DNA from: Zoroaster sp. YZ-2022
Taxonomy: Eukaryota > Echinodermata > Asteroidea > Forcipulatida > Zoroasteridae
Direction of reading: 5' to 3'
Assembly: GCA_029582265.1 (NCBI GenBank)
Contig: CM055823.1
Location: 20,580,827-20,644,826, forward strand
Length of the DNA stretch: 64,000 nucleotides
Positions 11,241-22,579 of the stretch are shown in pieces (within the stretch, counting starts at the first letter, position 1; each line of letters starts with the position of its first letter). A program made the position numbers and the translations under genes. The notes under the pieces were generated by a model that saw only the letters and a program-made list of their open reading frames with translations, was not told where the DNA came from and ran no database searches.

Positions 11241-12574
11241 CCTTGTAGTTTAAAAATTCATCTTAAAACCCACGCTTTCATAATCACACGGAGTAAGCCT
11301 TTTTGTCTTCAAAATCAGGAGTAAGCCTTGTATTTTTTCCTAAAAGTATAGTAAGTTCCCACTATTAACACGTAATAAGCCAAATAATCTCACTAAGCGG
11401 CAGTGATTATAATTTCGAGAAGTCCCCCGTCTCCCAATCTATTCAGTGGCAGTAGATAATAAAGCACGACATGTTTTTCCATTAACAAAATCATCAAAAG
11501 CACAATGAGTAAGGTTTTAAAATATATATATTTCATCAAAATCACAAGAGGTAAGCCGTGTAGTAGTTTGTCAGTATTTGTGGGCGAATGCAATAAAACA
11601 GCTGTATGTTAATAAGGGACAAAACGTTAAGTGACATGGTTTGTGATTGAGTCAATTTTAAAATTAAATAATAGTAATAACAATTATTATATATATTTTT
11701 TTCAAAACTAATTTCTGCAGAAAGTTAGTCAGAGGTAATGACCAGGCATTGGGGAGCGTTGAATCTTCTAGGCGAACCCAGCGTGATAACCACCTTAGCA
11801 CCCTTCTGGGGGAATCGGCAGACCCCCGGTCCCTCCTTTACTTTCCCGCACCGTAACCAACTATCGAATACGGGAGAGACATGGCGACCCCCAAACCGTT
11901 GCTGCCGCCGCAGCTGCCATGTCCCTGAATTAGGTCTGTATTTATGTGTTTTTACAAAATTGTTTACGGGTACCCGGGTATCCGAAGATTTCGGGTATCC
12001 AGTTCCTGAATTAACCGAAAACGCACAGCTTTATTTAAAAACCATCTTTTGTTTTTAATTCGAATTGCAATACCATTAAACACGATATTTGAAGATATTA
12101 GATCCATTAACAATGTGAAGTATTAAACTAGGTGTACCGCTGGATAACGCTATAAGCCATATTTTCGGTATTTTTCCGCAAAACATGATTTTTTAAGATT
12201 TTGACCCAAAATTGGGATTTTTTAAAATAAAGATACAATAAAGACATATATAATAGCATCCATGGTGCTATTGGTGTCATAAATTTATATAATGAGCAAA
12301 AAATTATGAAAAACCTTTAAAAAATCATGTTTTGGGGACAAAATATAAGATATTGCATTTAAAGGTGGGCATTGAAAGTGGAATGTAACTATGACAGAGA
12401 CAACGAGATAGGTAAGCAATCTTTCCCACGATTCCCATAAAGAAATAATAATATTCAAAATTACAGGAAAAATTATTAATTAGTTTCAGTAGACATATTA
12501 AAATAATTGTTTAAAGATTGATGCATTAAGATATGGTGTAAAGTTTGTTTTTAAGTTGGAAGACTTTGAATGTA
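11241..12574. other. Intergenic, no gene recognised
   Basis: To about 11570 there are decayed satellite subunits. Beyond that is AT-rich single-copy-looking DNA with a GC-richer island at 11740-12010 that contains CCCGGGTATCC-type words. A similar GGTATCCCGG/GGTTCCGAGTACCCG patch occurs near 53010-53080, so this may be an old dispersed repeat. The 106-codon open frame at 11738-12058 has no recognisable domain and is not called. Confidence 0.5.
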
Positions 12575-12860
12575 CACTGTAAACAATTTCTGTATTTTTA
12601 CAGAGAAAATTTCACAGAAACAGTATGTTTTTATTTTCACAACACTTTAAATGTAAAAATTTCATTTTTCTTGGATTTCAAATAACAAATTGCCTGTATT
12701 TTTAACATATGGATGTAAAATTATTTTACAGATTTTTGTAAACTATAAAAGCAAATTGGGGCGTTATCTTTAAAAAAACATCTGTATTTTTACATCAAAG
12801 TGTCTGGCGATGCTGCTGCCATCACACTTGATGTAAATTTACAGAATTTTTTTTACAGTG
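12575..12860. mobile_element. MITE, CACTGTAAA termini, TA target duplication
   Basis: The ends CACTGTAAA and TTTACAGTG are inverted copies, flanked on each side by TA (12573-12574 and 12861-12862). The inner part is rich in TGTAAAAATACAG-type words in both orientations and has no coding capacity. A TA target and short length fit a Tc1/mariner-type non-autonomous element. A relative lies at 15576-15808. Confidence 0.7.
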
Positions 12861-13112
12861 TAGTACCTAACGTTTGAAGAAAAAAGAGAATTAATAAGCA
12901 CCACACTAAACATTATTAGCCCCGCAGAAAATAGACCTAATACGTATGTAAGAAATTAAAAGTTATATGTAAGTTTGGTGTTATTAATTAACTGTTATTA
13001 AAGAATGCTCAAATATTGAAATGACAAAGCTTCAATTACTGAAGTCATGCATTCATCCATGTTGACCTGTCTCCATATAATTTCTTTCACTTCGATCTCA
13101 GGGCTGAGTTTG

Positions 13113-13137
13113 CTAGTCGTCATAGCATCCCGTTTGG
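13113..13137 (-). CDS. Metalloprotease exon 10, stop codon
   Basis: The acceptor TTTTCTTTTCAG is followed by codons for QTGCYDD and TAG, using the two bases (GG) left by the preceding exon. The Cys fits the last conserved cysteine of adamalysin catalytic domains. If the stop is real, the protein ends with its catalytic domain. The alternative, that this is not the true next exon, cannot be excluded because no further ADAMTS module was found between 11.2 and 13.1 kb. Confidence 0.55.
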
Positions 13138-13472
13138 CTGAAAAGAAAAAAAAGGAAAAATATATAATTTAGTTACCAGTAAACACCGCTTCTCTACTTT
13201 TCGATCAGCTTTCTGTAGTCATTGTCCGTTGGAGATTTTTGCATGATAGTCAGTGGAGTATCGTAATTATAATTAAAACTGTGCCACATATGTGATTAGG
13301 TATGGGATTTTTTTCGCAACATCACAAATATTGGCGAAGATATTTGTGATTTGTGACGGCCCTTCTGGGCCACCATATCAAACCCTTCACCAAAAGTATA
13401 GATGTATTATGGCCACGTAACTCCCCTCCCCTTTCAGTCAGGTCAAGCAACCAGTGGCGTAGGACAACTTAC

Positions 13473-13607
13473 CCAAGGCGAGGTTTCAACTGGCTCTTAC
13501 TACAACTCGACCAGGTTGATGGAACTGAATTCGGATCAATCGCCGGCGACATAATGTATTGTGATTTCGGACAGTTGTTTCCATCACCGTCGTGGTCGAT
13601 TCCAAGG
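13473..13607 (-). CDS. Metalloprotease exon 9: second half of zinc motif and Met-turn
   Basis: This 135-base exon encodes LGIDHDGDGNNCP, the third zinc-binding His and following Asp, then YIMSP (Met-turn) and WSSCS, in the order usual for ADAMTS catalytic domains. The donor is GG|GTAAGT and the acceptor is TTTTAG. The first codon (Asn of the motif) is completed by the AA left from the previous exon. Confidence 0.85.
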
Positions 13608-14086
13608 CTAAAATTTAAGTAAGCATGATATAAACATTATAAATAGAGAATTCGCTGTTGCAAACTGCTTACCGACCTACAGGACATCTAGTATAAATGT
13701 AAAATAGTAGTTATTGGCCTTAGGCCTACGTTTCAATCCTAGCAGGTTTTTTCTCAAAGGCAAAATGGACGAACTAAACATACACACGTACCCAAGAGTG
13801 AGCAGACGTTAGTAAGGTGTGAAAGAAACACAAATGAGGAGGTATAAGAGGCACAGTCAGGTACTTGGGACCAGACCAAAATAGGTTCGTAACGTAAGGC
13901 CAATAACTATAAATATTATAATGAACTTCTGCATGATTTATGCGGGTATTCATTACCGTCCAATAGTGCAACACTGCTTCCGCAAAACTACAATGACAAT
14001 GGCAAGGTATTGAGAGAAAAGAATAATGCCGGCCAAATATTGAAAATACGGAGTATACAATAAATCTTTAATATGATTCAACTTAC

Positions 14087-14215
14087 TTGTGTCCTATCTC
14101 ATGGGCTAGAACAAACGCAGCGACACGGTTATCCCGGATCTCTGTGATGGACACGGCATTGCGATTTTTACCGCAGGCTCTGAAGTAGGCCAAGCCAGAA
14201 GAAGTAAGATCAAGC
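14087..14215 (-). CDS. Metalloprotease exon 8: HExxH
   Basis: This 129-base exon ends in AFVLAHEIGH, giving two zinc ligands and the catalytic Glu. Upstream is AYFRACGKNRNAVSI, matching the usual segment before the active site with its conserved Cys. Splice signals are TTCAG and GTAAGT, and the phase matches both neighbours. Confidence 0.85.
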
Positions 14216-14943
14216 CTGAAGTGAATATCAAAAACATGAAAGGTATTATATAAAATAGGCCCTATAATATTTTAATTCCTAAAAATGATTCCGTTTCATT
14301 TTGTTTCATCGTAGTTTTTAAATGGTATGATCAAAAGGAAGAATATACCAGCAAGCTCATACAATCTCAAATTGCTATAGAAATTATCCACAGTGGTTAA
14401 ATCACTGTTGATCAATAGTGACGTGATCTAGTGCGCTGCGTTTCCTGTATTTTGCAGCGATCATTGGCTGACAGTATTCGGAAGGAGGTGAGTGGATTTG
14501 TCTGTCTTAGGGGCGTGGCCACGGGAGATGAAGGACCTCACCTTCAGCTTGTCTTTTTATATCAATCTTTATTCCGCTGGTTAAGACCGCACAACGGACT
14601 TGTATTCATTTATTAATTTCTTAACTTTTAGCCATCTTGACGCTTTGTGGGACAACCCACAGCCTAGTCTGGCTTCGGTATGTACCTTTGACTTCCTTCA
14701 TTTGTACTGAGTACCGGTAATGTTTATAGCGCAATGGCGTATTAAACTTGACGTTTCCAAAATCATAGTGGTCACAATACCAAACTCCAGTATTATCGTG
14801 CCCCGTCCCACACCAACAAAATTTACTATAGATACGCTACTGAAGTGTTGGCCAATCTATTTGTTTAACTGCGTGGGCCATCTTAGTGAAAATAGGAAAA
14901 TATGGGGGAAAAATCGATAAAATAACGCTCCACTGGAACTTAC

Positions 14944-15068
14944 CTAGTTAGATAAGCAGCATTGTCCCAGTGTCGACTATTTGCCAAGCTAGATGGATTT
15001 CGGTGATACTGGTCATTCCCACAAATATCGAGGCTGGTCTCTGTATCAGCTACCGTAGGGAGATAACT
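14944..15068 (-). CDS. Metalloprotease exon 7
   Basis: This 125-base exon contains DICGNDQYHRN and HWDNAAYLTR, the latter corresponding to the H(W/Y)DxAxLLT(R/G) strand of ADAM/ADAMTS catalytic domains. The acceptor is CTTAG, the donor is GTAAGT, and 41 codons plus two bases are in phase with both neighbours. Confidence 0.8.
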
Positions 15069-15250
15069 CTAAGAGTTCAAACCATGGGAAAAGCAAACTA
15101 AGTATTAATTAAATTATACTTATAATGAACATTTGTGTTTATCGTTGTTGTGGTTGTTTACTGTTCCATTCACTTGCATGTGGTTGTGGCTCTGTAGCTA
15201 TGATTGTTAAAAATATGTTTTTTTGTTTTACAAAATCAAATATATCTTAC

Positions 15251-15313
15251 ATGTTGAGTGAAATACGCTCCATAGACAAGTTGAACGTTAAAGTCGTCAT
15301 GAAGAGTGGATGA
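15251..15313 (-). CDS. Metalloprotease exon 6
   Basis: A 21-codon exon, phase 0 on both sides, encodes DDFNVQLVYGAYFT. It corresponds to the strand after the first helix of the catalytic domain (FNVxLVxxxxWT-like). The acceptor is TTCTGCAG and the donor is GTAAGA. Confidence 0.75.
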
Positions 15314-15575
15314 CTGCAGAAGAGCTTGTGCCTATTAACGATAATTGTAAAAATGTGACATCCGACATCAAAAAGTCTGATATTTACCCGCCTAACTGAA
15401 CAGTGAAAGGCAAAATAAAAAGTGTTGTGGACAGAAGTCGCCGTTATCTTATTTGTTGATGTCATGTCAACAGATAAGAGTAGTCAAAAGCTTGACAGAT
15501 TGACGTCATTACAAGGATCTGCTTCGATATCAGCATGTGGATAACAGTCGCATTTGCCAGTGTTCTTTGCACATA

Positions 15576-15808
15576 CACTGTTTAAAAAAAACTGTAAAAT
15601 TACAAGATTTGTTTCCTTTAAAATTACAGCTTGACACCGTATTTCTGGTTTGACGAAGTTTTGTATGTAAATAAACTCCGTACTTGCTATTGATAAACAA
15701 TACGCCGTTTATTTACGTCTTTTTTAAATATTTAACTGTAAATTTATATTGTCAAGCTGTAATTTTACAGGAAAAAATCTGGTAATTTTACAGGATTTGT
15801 TTACAGTG
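15576..15808. mobile_element. MITE with CACTG/CAGTG ends, long inverted repeats
   Basis: It starts CACTGTTTAAA and ends TTTACAGTG, with inner inverted words (ACTGTAAAATTACA facing TGTAATTTTACAG). TA precedes the left end; the right flank has TG. It has the same end sequence as the element at 12575-12860 and lies in the intron between protease exons 5 and 6. Confidence 0.6.
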
Positions 15809-15871
15809 TGGGGGTGCGCACGACACAATGTAATAACACAATATTTCATATTAGGCTAGGCCAAAAAAGAG

Positions 15872-17140
15872 GTAAAATGACATTTTCTGCACCATTGTAC
15901 AGATTGTTAATTGTCGAAAAATATTTACACAAAGGTGACCCTAATTTGACTTTACTTCCTGTCCAAACCGAAAGTCAAAATTTAATATTTAAAAAAATCG
16001 TATCTCAACAACCACAAGAGGTAAATTCACAATTGTTGTACCATTGTACAGATCGTTAATTGTCAAAAAATATTTACAGAAAGATGACCCCAATTTGACC
16101 TTACTTCCTGTCCAAACCGGAAGTCAAAGTTTAATATTTAAAAAAATCATATCTCAACAACCACAAGAGGAAAATTCACAATTTTTGTACCATTGTACAG
16201 ATCGTTAATTGTCAAAAAATATTTACAAAAAGTGACCCCATTTTGACCTTACTTCCTGTCCAAACCGGAAGTGAAAGTTTAATATAAAAAAAACATATCT
16301 CAACAACCACAAGAGGTAAATTCACAATTTTTACACCATTGTACAGATCGTTAATTGTCAAAAAATATTTACAAAAAGGTGACCCCAATTTGACCTTACT
16401 TCCTGTCCAAACCGGAAGTCAAAGTTTAATATTTAAAAAAAATCATATCTCAACAACCACAAGAGGTAAAATGACATTTTCTGCACCATTGTACAGATTG
16501 TTAATTGTCGAAAAATATTTACACAAAGATGACCCTAATTTGACCTTACTTCCTGTCCAAACCGGAAGTCAAAATTTAATATTTAAAAAAATCGTATCTC
16601 AACAACCACAAGAGGTAAATTCACAATTTTAGTACCATTGTACAGATCGTTAATTGTCAAAAAATATTTACAGAAAGATGACCCCAATTTGACCTTACTT
16701 CCTGTCCAAACCGGAAGTCAAAGTTTAATATTAAAAAAATTCATATCTCAACAACCACAAGAGGTAAATTCACAATTTTTGTACCATTGTACAGATCGTT
16801 AATTGTCAAAAAATATTTACAAAAGGATGACCCCAATTTTACCTTACTTCCTGTCCAAACCGGAAGTCAAAGTTTAATATTAAAAATAATCCTATCTCAA
16901 CAACCACAAGAGGTAAATTGACATTTTTTGCGCCATTGTACAGATTGTTAATTATCGAAACATGTTTACACAAAGATGACCCCAATTTGGCCTTACTTCG
17001 TGTCCAAACCGGAAGTCACATTTTAATATTAAAAAAATCATATCTCAACAACCACAACAGGTAAATTCACAGTTTTTGCACCATTGTACAGATTGTTAAT
17101 TGTCAAAAATATTTACAAAAACATTCTGACGTCATGATCA
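15872..17140. repeat. ~147-bp tandem repeat, about 8 copies
   Basis: Each copy contains CTTACTTCCTGTCCAAACCG, a TTTAATATTTAAAAAAATC stretch, CAACAACCACAAGAGG and ACCATTGTACAGAT. Copies start about every 147 bases and differ by point changes and small indels. The array ends at GACAAACACTTAAG-type sequence near 17185-17205. Related words occur near 27570-27640 and 48230-48765, so the repeat belongs to a dispersed element. It lies inside a protease intron. Confidence 0.85.
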
Positions 17141-17619
17141 CTACCCTGACAAAATCCGAACACCTATGTGTTTGTCATATGACAAACACTTAAGTCTAGT
17201 TATTTATTTATTTTATTTTTGGGGGGGGGGCTATGAAACGATGTCCAATTGCAGCCAAAATTACTGGATCGATTGGAATTCTGCCGTGCTGTGATTTACA
17301 CGACCTTTTCACACAGGGGTATGAACGTTTGCCCAATTTGTGAGGTCACCATCTCTTAGCCACCATACTTTGTATATGGGAAAAAAAGATGGCCGGAAAA
17401 AAACAAAAACAAAAACAAACAAACAAACAAACAAAAACCGTCACCGCAACGATTTTGAAGCCGACCGATGACCAGAAACGGGAGACATTTTTTGGCCTTG
17501 GCTTGCGACCAACAATAGACGAAGTTCCCCCTTAAAACCACTATTCACTAGTGGTAATCTCGAGAAAAAACGGATTAAAATTTTACATAACACTAATTCT
17601 TGCTGTAATAAAGTCTTAC

Positions 17620-17774
17620 CGACATGTATATCACAAGCATATCAGCAGCAGTTTCATCGCCTGTCTGATCAAACAATGTGCTATCTCCAAACAGCGCCAG
17701 TTCCAGCTTCTTTGAACCTCCCTGGTGTTTCGCAAGGAACGGCAACAAAGTCGGTTCATCACGCTCTGGTCCGT
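17620..17774 (-). CDS. Metalloprotease exon 5: start of catalytic domain
   Basis: This 155-base exon encodes KKLELALFGDSTLFDQ, which matches the first strand of adamalysin catalytic domains (KYxELxxVxDxxMF), then DMLVIYMS. The first codon (Tyr) is completed by T from the previous exon. It joins the prodomain to the enzyme; no clear furin site (RxKR) is visible at the join. Confidence 0.8.
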
Positions 17775-18323
17775 CTATAGCGTTGGGGAAAATAATGATT
17801 AAAACACCTAACTTCCAATAATTTGTGATGGTTAAACGTAATGATGCATCAAAGTCACTTGGGATTAGAAAGCTTTAAAACTTTATGATTTGACGACTGG
17901 ATAAAGAGGAAAAGTTATTGATGAAAGAAAACATTAATGTGTACTTGGCCATGATATTTAAATTTGAACCGTAATTCGATACAATTGTTTGAAGGTCTCT
18001 TTTTTGTATGTTTCCAGTGCATGGGGAAGAGAAGTGGGACATACATCACCTCAAAGGCAAACATTTCTCTACAAAACAAGATGGCGATCGTAGTAGAAAC
18101 TAGAAAACCTCACATTCGAACTGGCAATGATTTTCCTAGTGGGACGATGATTATCATTCTGTTTGACCCCTATTGGGCCGACAAGATGAAACACCAAATT
18201 CGGTCTTGGTCTCAGTCTCGGACCCCGACGCCTACATTATTCTTGGACACAACTCTCAACAATAGGGCATACAATTATATCATAACTCCAGACTAATGTT
18301 GCCATAGTTACACAAATACTCAC

Positions 18324-18476
18324 ATTTATCAACTACTCCACATATCTGCACTTCCTCGTCTGAAGTATATCTGTATACAATGTGGGCGAGTCCGAGGCCT
18401 CGTTTGCTGAGGGAATGGTTCGAGCTGAGAGGTTTGATGGAAGTCGTGCCTTTAGCGTGGTATAGATAATGGCATG
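18324..18476 (-). CDS. Metalloprotease exon 4: end of prodomain
   Basis: The exon encodes SIKPLSS and HIVYRY followed by EEVQICGVVDK, the ADAMTS prodomain end with an HxxYR segment and a Cys that could act as the cysteine switch. The donor (AAAT|GTGAGT) is in phase with exon 5. At its 5' side the useful frame needs one base from exon 3, but exon 3 ends in phase 0, so this junction does not read through as it stands. Confidence 0.75.
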
Positions 18477-18605
18477 CTGATAACAAGCAAAACAGAAATG
18501 GATCTTAATATTCAGACCCTGAACACTTCTGAAAAATTCCTATCAAATCATTGATCAAAAGACTGTCAGAAATGTTATCTGGTGAAAAGCTAGGGTGACA
18601 CATAT

Positions 18606-20560
18606 TTCGTCACCGTTTTCACGAAGTGACGAATCAGTTGCAAATCCGTGTTTTGAGATAATCGCCTTTGAATTTGAACTGCTTTTGAAATCGCAATTTC
18701 AAAGACTTCAGTATTGACTGTTTAAAAGTTTACTTCCTACTAAAAGCTAATAACTTTAATTACAAGGAAATATCGGTATCTTTATCATAGAGATTGTCAT
18801 TAATGGGGAATTACTTACCAAACATATTTGTGACTTCGTGAAAACGCAAAAACAATACCGTGCGTGCAGAGCGCTATATATTAACTCTTTCTAACCGGAA
18901 TAATTGCACGTGTATGGACTGAATTGTTTATATTATTGTAATTTGATACTGTAAACAATTAAGGTCAAGTGTGGAAATTATTAATAATTATTTATTTATT
19001 TTTCCAATTGAAGAGAGTAAGGTATCAAAATAAAGGTTATGACTTACTGAGTGTGAATATTGAGATGAGGATCATCTTGGGATTACCCAGGATGCATTAC
19101 GGCCATACAAATATAAATAATAGTTTATCGCTCCCTAGGGAATAGTCGTTAAATCTACCAAGTTATTGATTGAAAGTCTGTAAATTTGCATTGTACCACA
19201 AACAAATAAGGTTTGTTTATGTCAGAATACATCAGGGCATAATAATATTACCCATAATGCATAGTAACATCCTTTATATATATAAAAAAAATCATAAATT
19301 ACAACCTTGATACAACATACTGTATGTTGTTTTCTGTTATGCAATAATGTAAACAATCATGGTCAAGTGTGGAAATTATTAATAATATTTTTCATATTTT
19401 GCCAATTGAAGAGAGTAAGGACCAAAATAAAGGTTATGACTTTCTGAGTGTGAAAATTGAGATGGGGTCATGTTGGGAATACCCATAATGCATTGCAGCC
19501 ATCCAAATGTAAATTTACGTTTATCGTTCCGTAGAATAAATATCAATAAATCAACAAGGTATTGGAAATATGCATTGTATGACAAACAAAGGTGGTTTAT
19601 TTATGTTAGAATATATCAGGGCATAATAATATTACCCATAATGGTTTGAAACCCACTGTTCATGTAACAAAAATCATAATTTACAACATTGATACAACAT
19701 ACCGTATCGCTATATCGCTATTGAGAATTGTACTTCCGATTAACAGCTTTTACGGTCGTTTTTTTCCCTAAAAATCTAAACTTCCATCACTGTCAGGGTG
19801 TTCAAAGTCAACATCATGCATCAGCATAATCACCTCCATCAGTACTTCCCACTTCATAATTCCATGAAAATAGCGAGTGTTTAGCATCGTGTTGCGAGTT
19901 CCATGGAGGCCGCCATTTTGTAAATCAACGTGTGTGGTAAAACCGCATAGGGTCATGCATAATTAACGTAAACAAAAACTTGACACAATCTGAGCTCGGA
20001 TCGGAATGTTTCGTCAGTTCTCGTAGTCATAAACATCATCAATAATCAATATTTATTAGCTAATTTGCATTGAAGGTACATGACCTCGAATTCTTATTGG
20101 TTATTTGCATATTCTGTTGTCAAAACAAGTCAAAACACAACGATGTTGTCAGGTGATGACGTCGGGCTTCTAAAGTGGCGCGCCGTCCGCGTACGACGCG
20201 CATATGGGCTTCTAAAAGGCCAGGGCGCGCCGTCCAGAAAGAGTTAAACAACGTATTAAGACTTCGTCACTTCGTGAAAACGCAAAATCAACAATACTCA
20301 CTTTGACATTATTGCCCACTGCTATGTATTTCAAATTTATGTATAAAGCGACGAATGGCGATTCGTCACTTCGTGAAAACGGAAAACAGCTTAGCTAAGG
20401 GGATTCGCCGTGTATATAAATTTGCGTAATTACGAAACTGTGACGTTTCAACACTTGAAACTTAGCAGAAATGCCGGCGACAATGAATACACCTCGAATA
20501 TACAAAACTGAATTTGGCAAAAATAATGATTTTTTACGGATTCGTCACTTCGTGAAACAC
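18606..20560. repeat. Dispersed TTCGTCACTTCGTGAAAAC words in protease intron
   Basis: Copies of the word occur near 18606-18633 (as a hairpin with 8-bp arms), 18830, 20265, 20360 and 20540, with flanks of similar AT-rich composition. This suggests the debris of an inverted-repeat element bracketing the region. No protein-coding potential is seen. Confidence 0.5.
18949..19643. repeat. ~310-bp unit in direct tandem, about 390 bp apart
   Basis: 18949-19260 and 19345-19643 share long stretches (GGTCAAGTGTGGAAATTATT, CCAATTGAAGAGAGTAAGG, CAGGGCATAATAATATTACC). They differ by substitutions and small gaps, indicating an older tandem duplication inside a protease intron. Confidence 0.75.
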
Positions 20561-20858
20561 TGACAATAAATTCCCCCGAAAAAGTTGCTGGTCCTATGTC
20601 TTTGGTCTTTAAGTTATATTTCTTACAATGTTTGATTTTTATCGAAAATTGCTTGTTTCCTTTTAGCTAGGAAATCAAATACTTTGAAATGAGATATTTC
20701 ATTTTTCACAAAGTAATTGTCAAATTGTTTAACAATAATGAAGTGCCTAAAGTTTCAGGACACATTAGTTGTTAAACCACGCTTCTCACGACTATTTGGA
20801 CAAATTTGTAACTGTAGTACTGCCGATAAAAAAGTGACAAGAATATGAGAGAACTCAC

Positions 20859-21160
20859 CATTCCAGACATGGTTGTCATTGCGACCATAGAGTCTGGTTC
20901 AGACGTAACTTTCCCAGTGTACAGGCAGCCGAGGCAGATGGGAACCTCTCTCGAGCCAGGTGATGATACATGTATCTCTTCCATCACAAAACCCGGTGAA
21001 AAGCCGCTGGAGTCTTGATGCACGGTCAAGCGAAGATTCTCCCCAAAGGCATTCAGTCTGACTTGTAGGGTTTCAGCTTGGATTGGATCCGGGCTGCTCT
21101 TTATCATGAAGACCATGTCGTCCTTAATCAGTTCGGGATAGACTACTTCATATTCTGGCA
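20859..21160 (-). CDS. Metalloprotease exon 3: prodomain core
   Basis: This 302-base exon encodes YEVVYPEL, LNAFGENLRLTV, CLYTGKV and DSMVAMTTMSGM. These correspond to the prodomain signatures (vvhPxl, AFGxxLxLxL, CxYxGxVxxxxxSxxAxSxCxGM) of ADAM/ADAMTS proteases. The donor is ATG|GTGAGT and the acceptor TTTTCAG is in phase with exon 2. Confidence 0.85.
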
Positions 21161-21855
21161 CTGAAAAGCAAACATTAATACAAATTAATAATTTAAAATT
21201 AATAACAAATATTTGGCAATTATTTATTGTCATCCGGAGATGTAAATTCTACGTTGGAATGAATCCTTCAACATTATATTTGGGATTATTTTATTGGTTT
21301 CTTTACTCGAACTGAAAACCGTCCTTGCTACATGTTTGGATGGATATCAACCTGACTCGGATCCCCTGTATGTGAGATCCCGTTCTGAACCACTCGGACT
21401 GATTTTTGTTGTATTGGACCGTGTCACCTGGTACTATGCAGTCCGATCGGACGGATATCAACCCGAACCAGATCCCTTGTGACCCAGGAACCATTGTACA
21501 AATGACTACTACAGCGAATCTATTCGAATATAATTTCTATACCTGAGCTGACATTACCCCCGAATAGCAAGACAATTACTTGTTTATTTATCTTGTATTC
21601 GTGGTTGTTAAAGAGCCCTTTCTGAGCTGAAATTTACAACATCGTTGCACCTTTCGCCTTCATCTTTTTTTTCACCAGCCTACTTCACGCTTGAAGGCCC
21701 GAACTATTTCTCAAAATTTCTCGCAATTTGTTTACCAAGCAATATTACAAAATTATTCAGTGTACAACAAGTTTATATACTTATTTCTAGGCCAGGTTAG
21801 TTTTAGTGACTTTGTTATAACAAAACGTTATTATTAATAGAGAAGGTGTTCTTAC

Positions 21856-21919
21856 ATTCGTCGACACTTTTCACATGAAAGAAGTCCATCATCTCTTTCT
21901 TGCTCAACAATTCAGAATC
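21856..21919 (-). CDS. Metalloprotease exon 2
   Basis: 21 codons plus one base encode SELLSKKEMMDFFHVKSVDE, a helical lead into the prodomain. The acceptor is TTTACAG, the donor is GTAAGA, and the phase matches both sides. Confidence 0.7.
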
Positions 21920-22173
21920 CTGTAAAACACAAACAATACAAATTGTAAATATCTTGATTAAACTTTAGCTGTGTGGTTAGTGTGAAGATGACTTACACAA
22001 TTATATATAGTGAATACAAATCACACCCATATCCCATTATTATTATTTTTAATGTTATTATGTTTAAATAAATACAAAAACATTTTACAAAATCCATCTA
22101 TTACAATAGTGAGGCCTAAAATAATAATCTATTTATCAGTATAAATATACGGAATACTGAAGTTTCTTCGTAC

Positions 22174-22223
22174 TCTTTCTATAGGATCTCCCAGTGCAGC
22201 GACTGAAGCCAGCAGAACCAATA
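22174..22223 (-). CDS. Metalloprotease exon 1, 3' part: signal peptide core
   Basis: Read on minus from 22220, the frame gives VLLASVAALGDPIER, a typical signal-peptide core and cleavage region, then a weak donor GTACGA in phase 0. 22221-22223 (ATA on plus) is one copy of the transposon's target duplication. The start codon lies on the other side of the transposon, at 26888-26886. Confidence 0.65.
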
Positions 22224-22579
22224 TAGTTAGGTGGCTTAGCAACAATTTTTAGGCGTAATGTTACCAGCCGGACAAAAGTCCCAAATTTGGTATGGAGCTT
22301 CGTTTGGACCTATCAATTGATTTTAGCCTAGGAGCCATCTTGACCGTTTCAGATTTTCCAAGATGGCGGCCAAAATCCAAAATGGCCGCCAGCAAAACTG
22401 AAATATCATATATCTCTGGCTGTAGAAGTCACAGATAGACAAATGATGTATCAAATCAGGGGTTTTTGAGGTCAGTGAAACTGATTAAGGGCAAGGTACA
22501 TTTCATAAGTCACTTATTTTCAAGATGGCGGCCAAAATCCAAAATGGCCGCCAGCAAAACTGAAATTATATATCTCTGG

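Noticed and set aside
11738..12058. 106-codon frame, possible gene
   Set aside because: No recognisable domain, no splice or repeat support; it probably lies in an old GC-richer repeat shared with 53.0 kb.
15872..17140. CRISPR-like array
   Set aside because: Repeats are ~147 bp, contiguous, diverged and without unique spacers, in a eukaryotic intron.
17964..18296. 110-codon plus frame in the protease intron
   Set aside because: No domain and it lies antisense to, and partly adjacent to, a supported protease exon.
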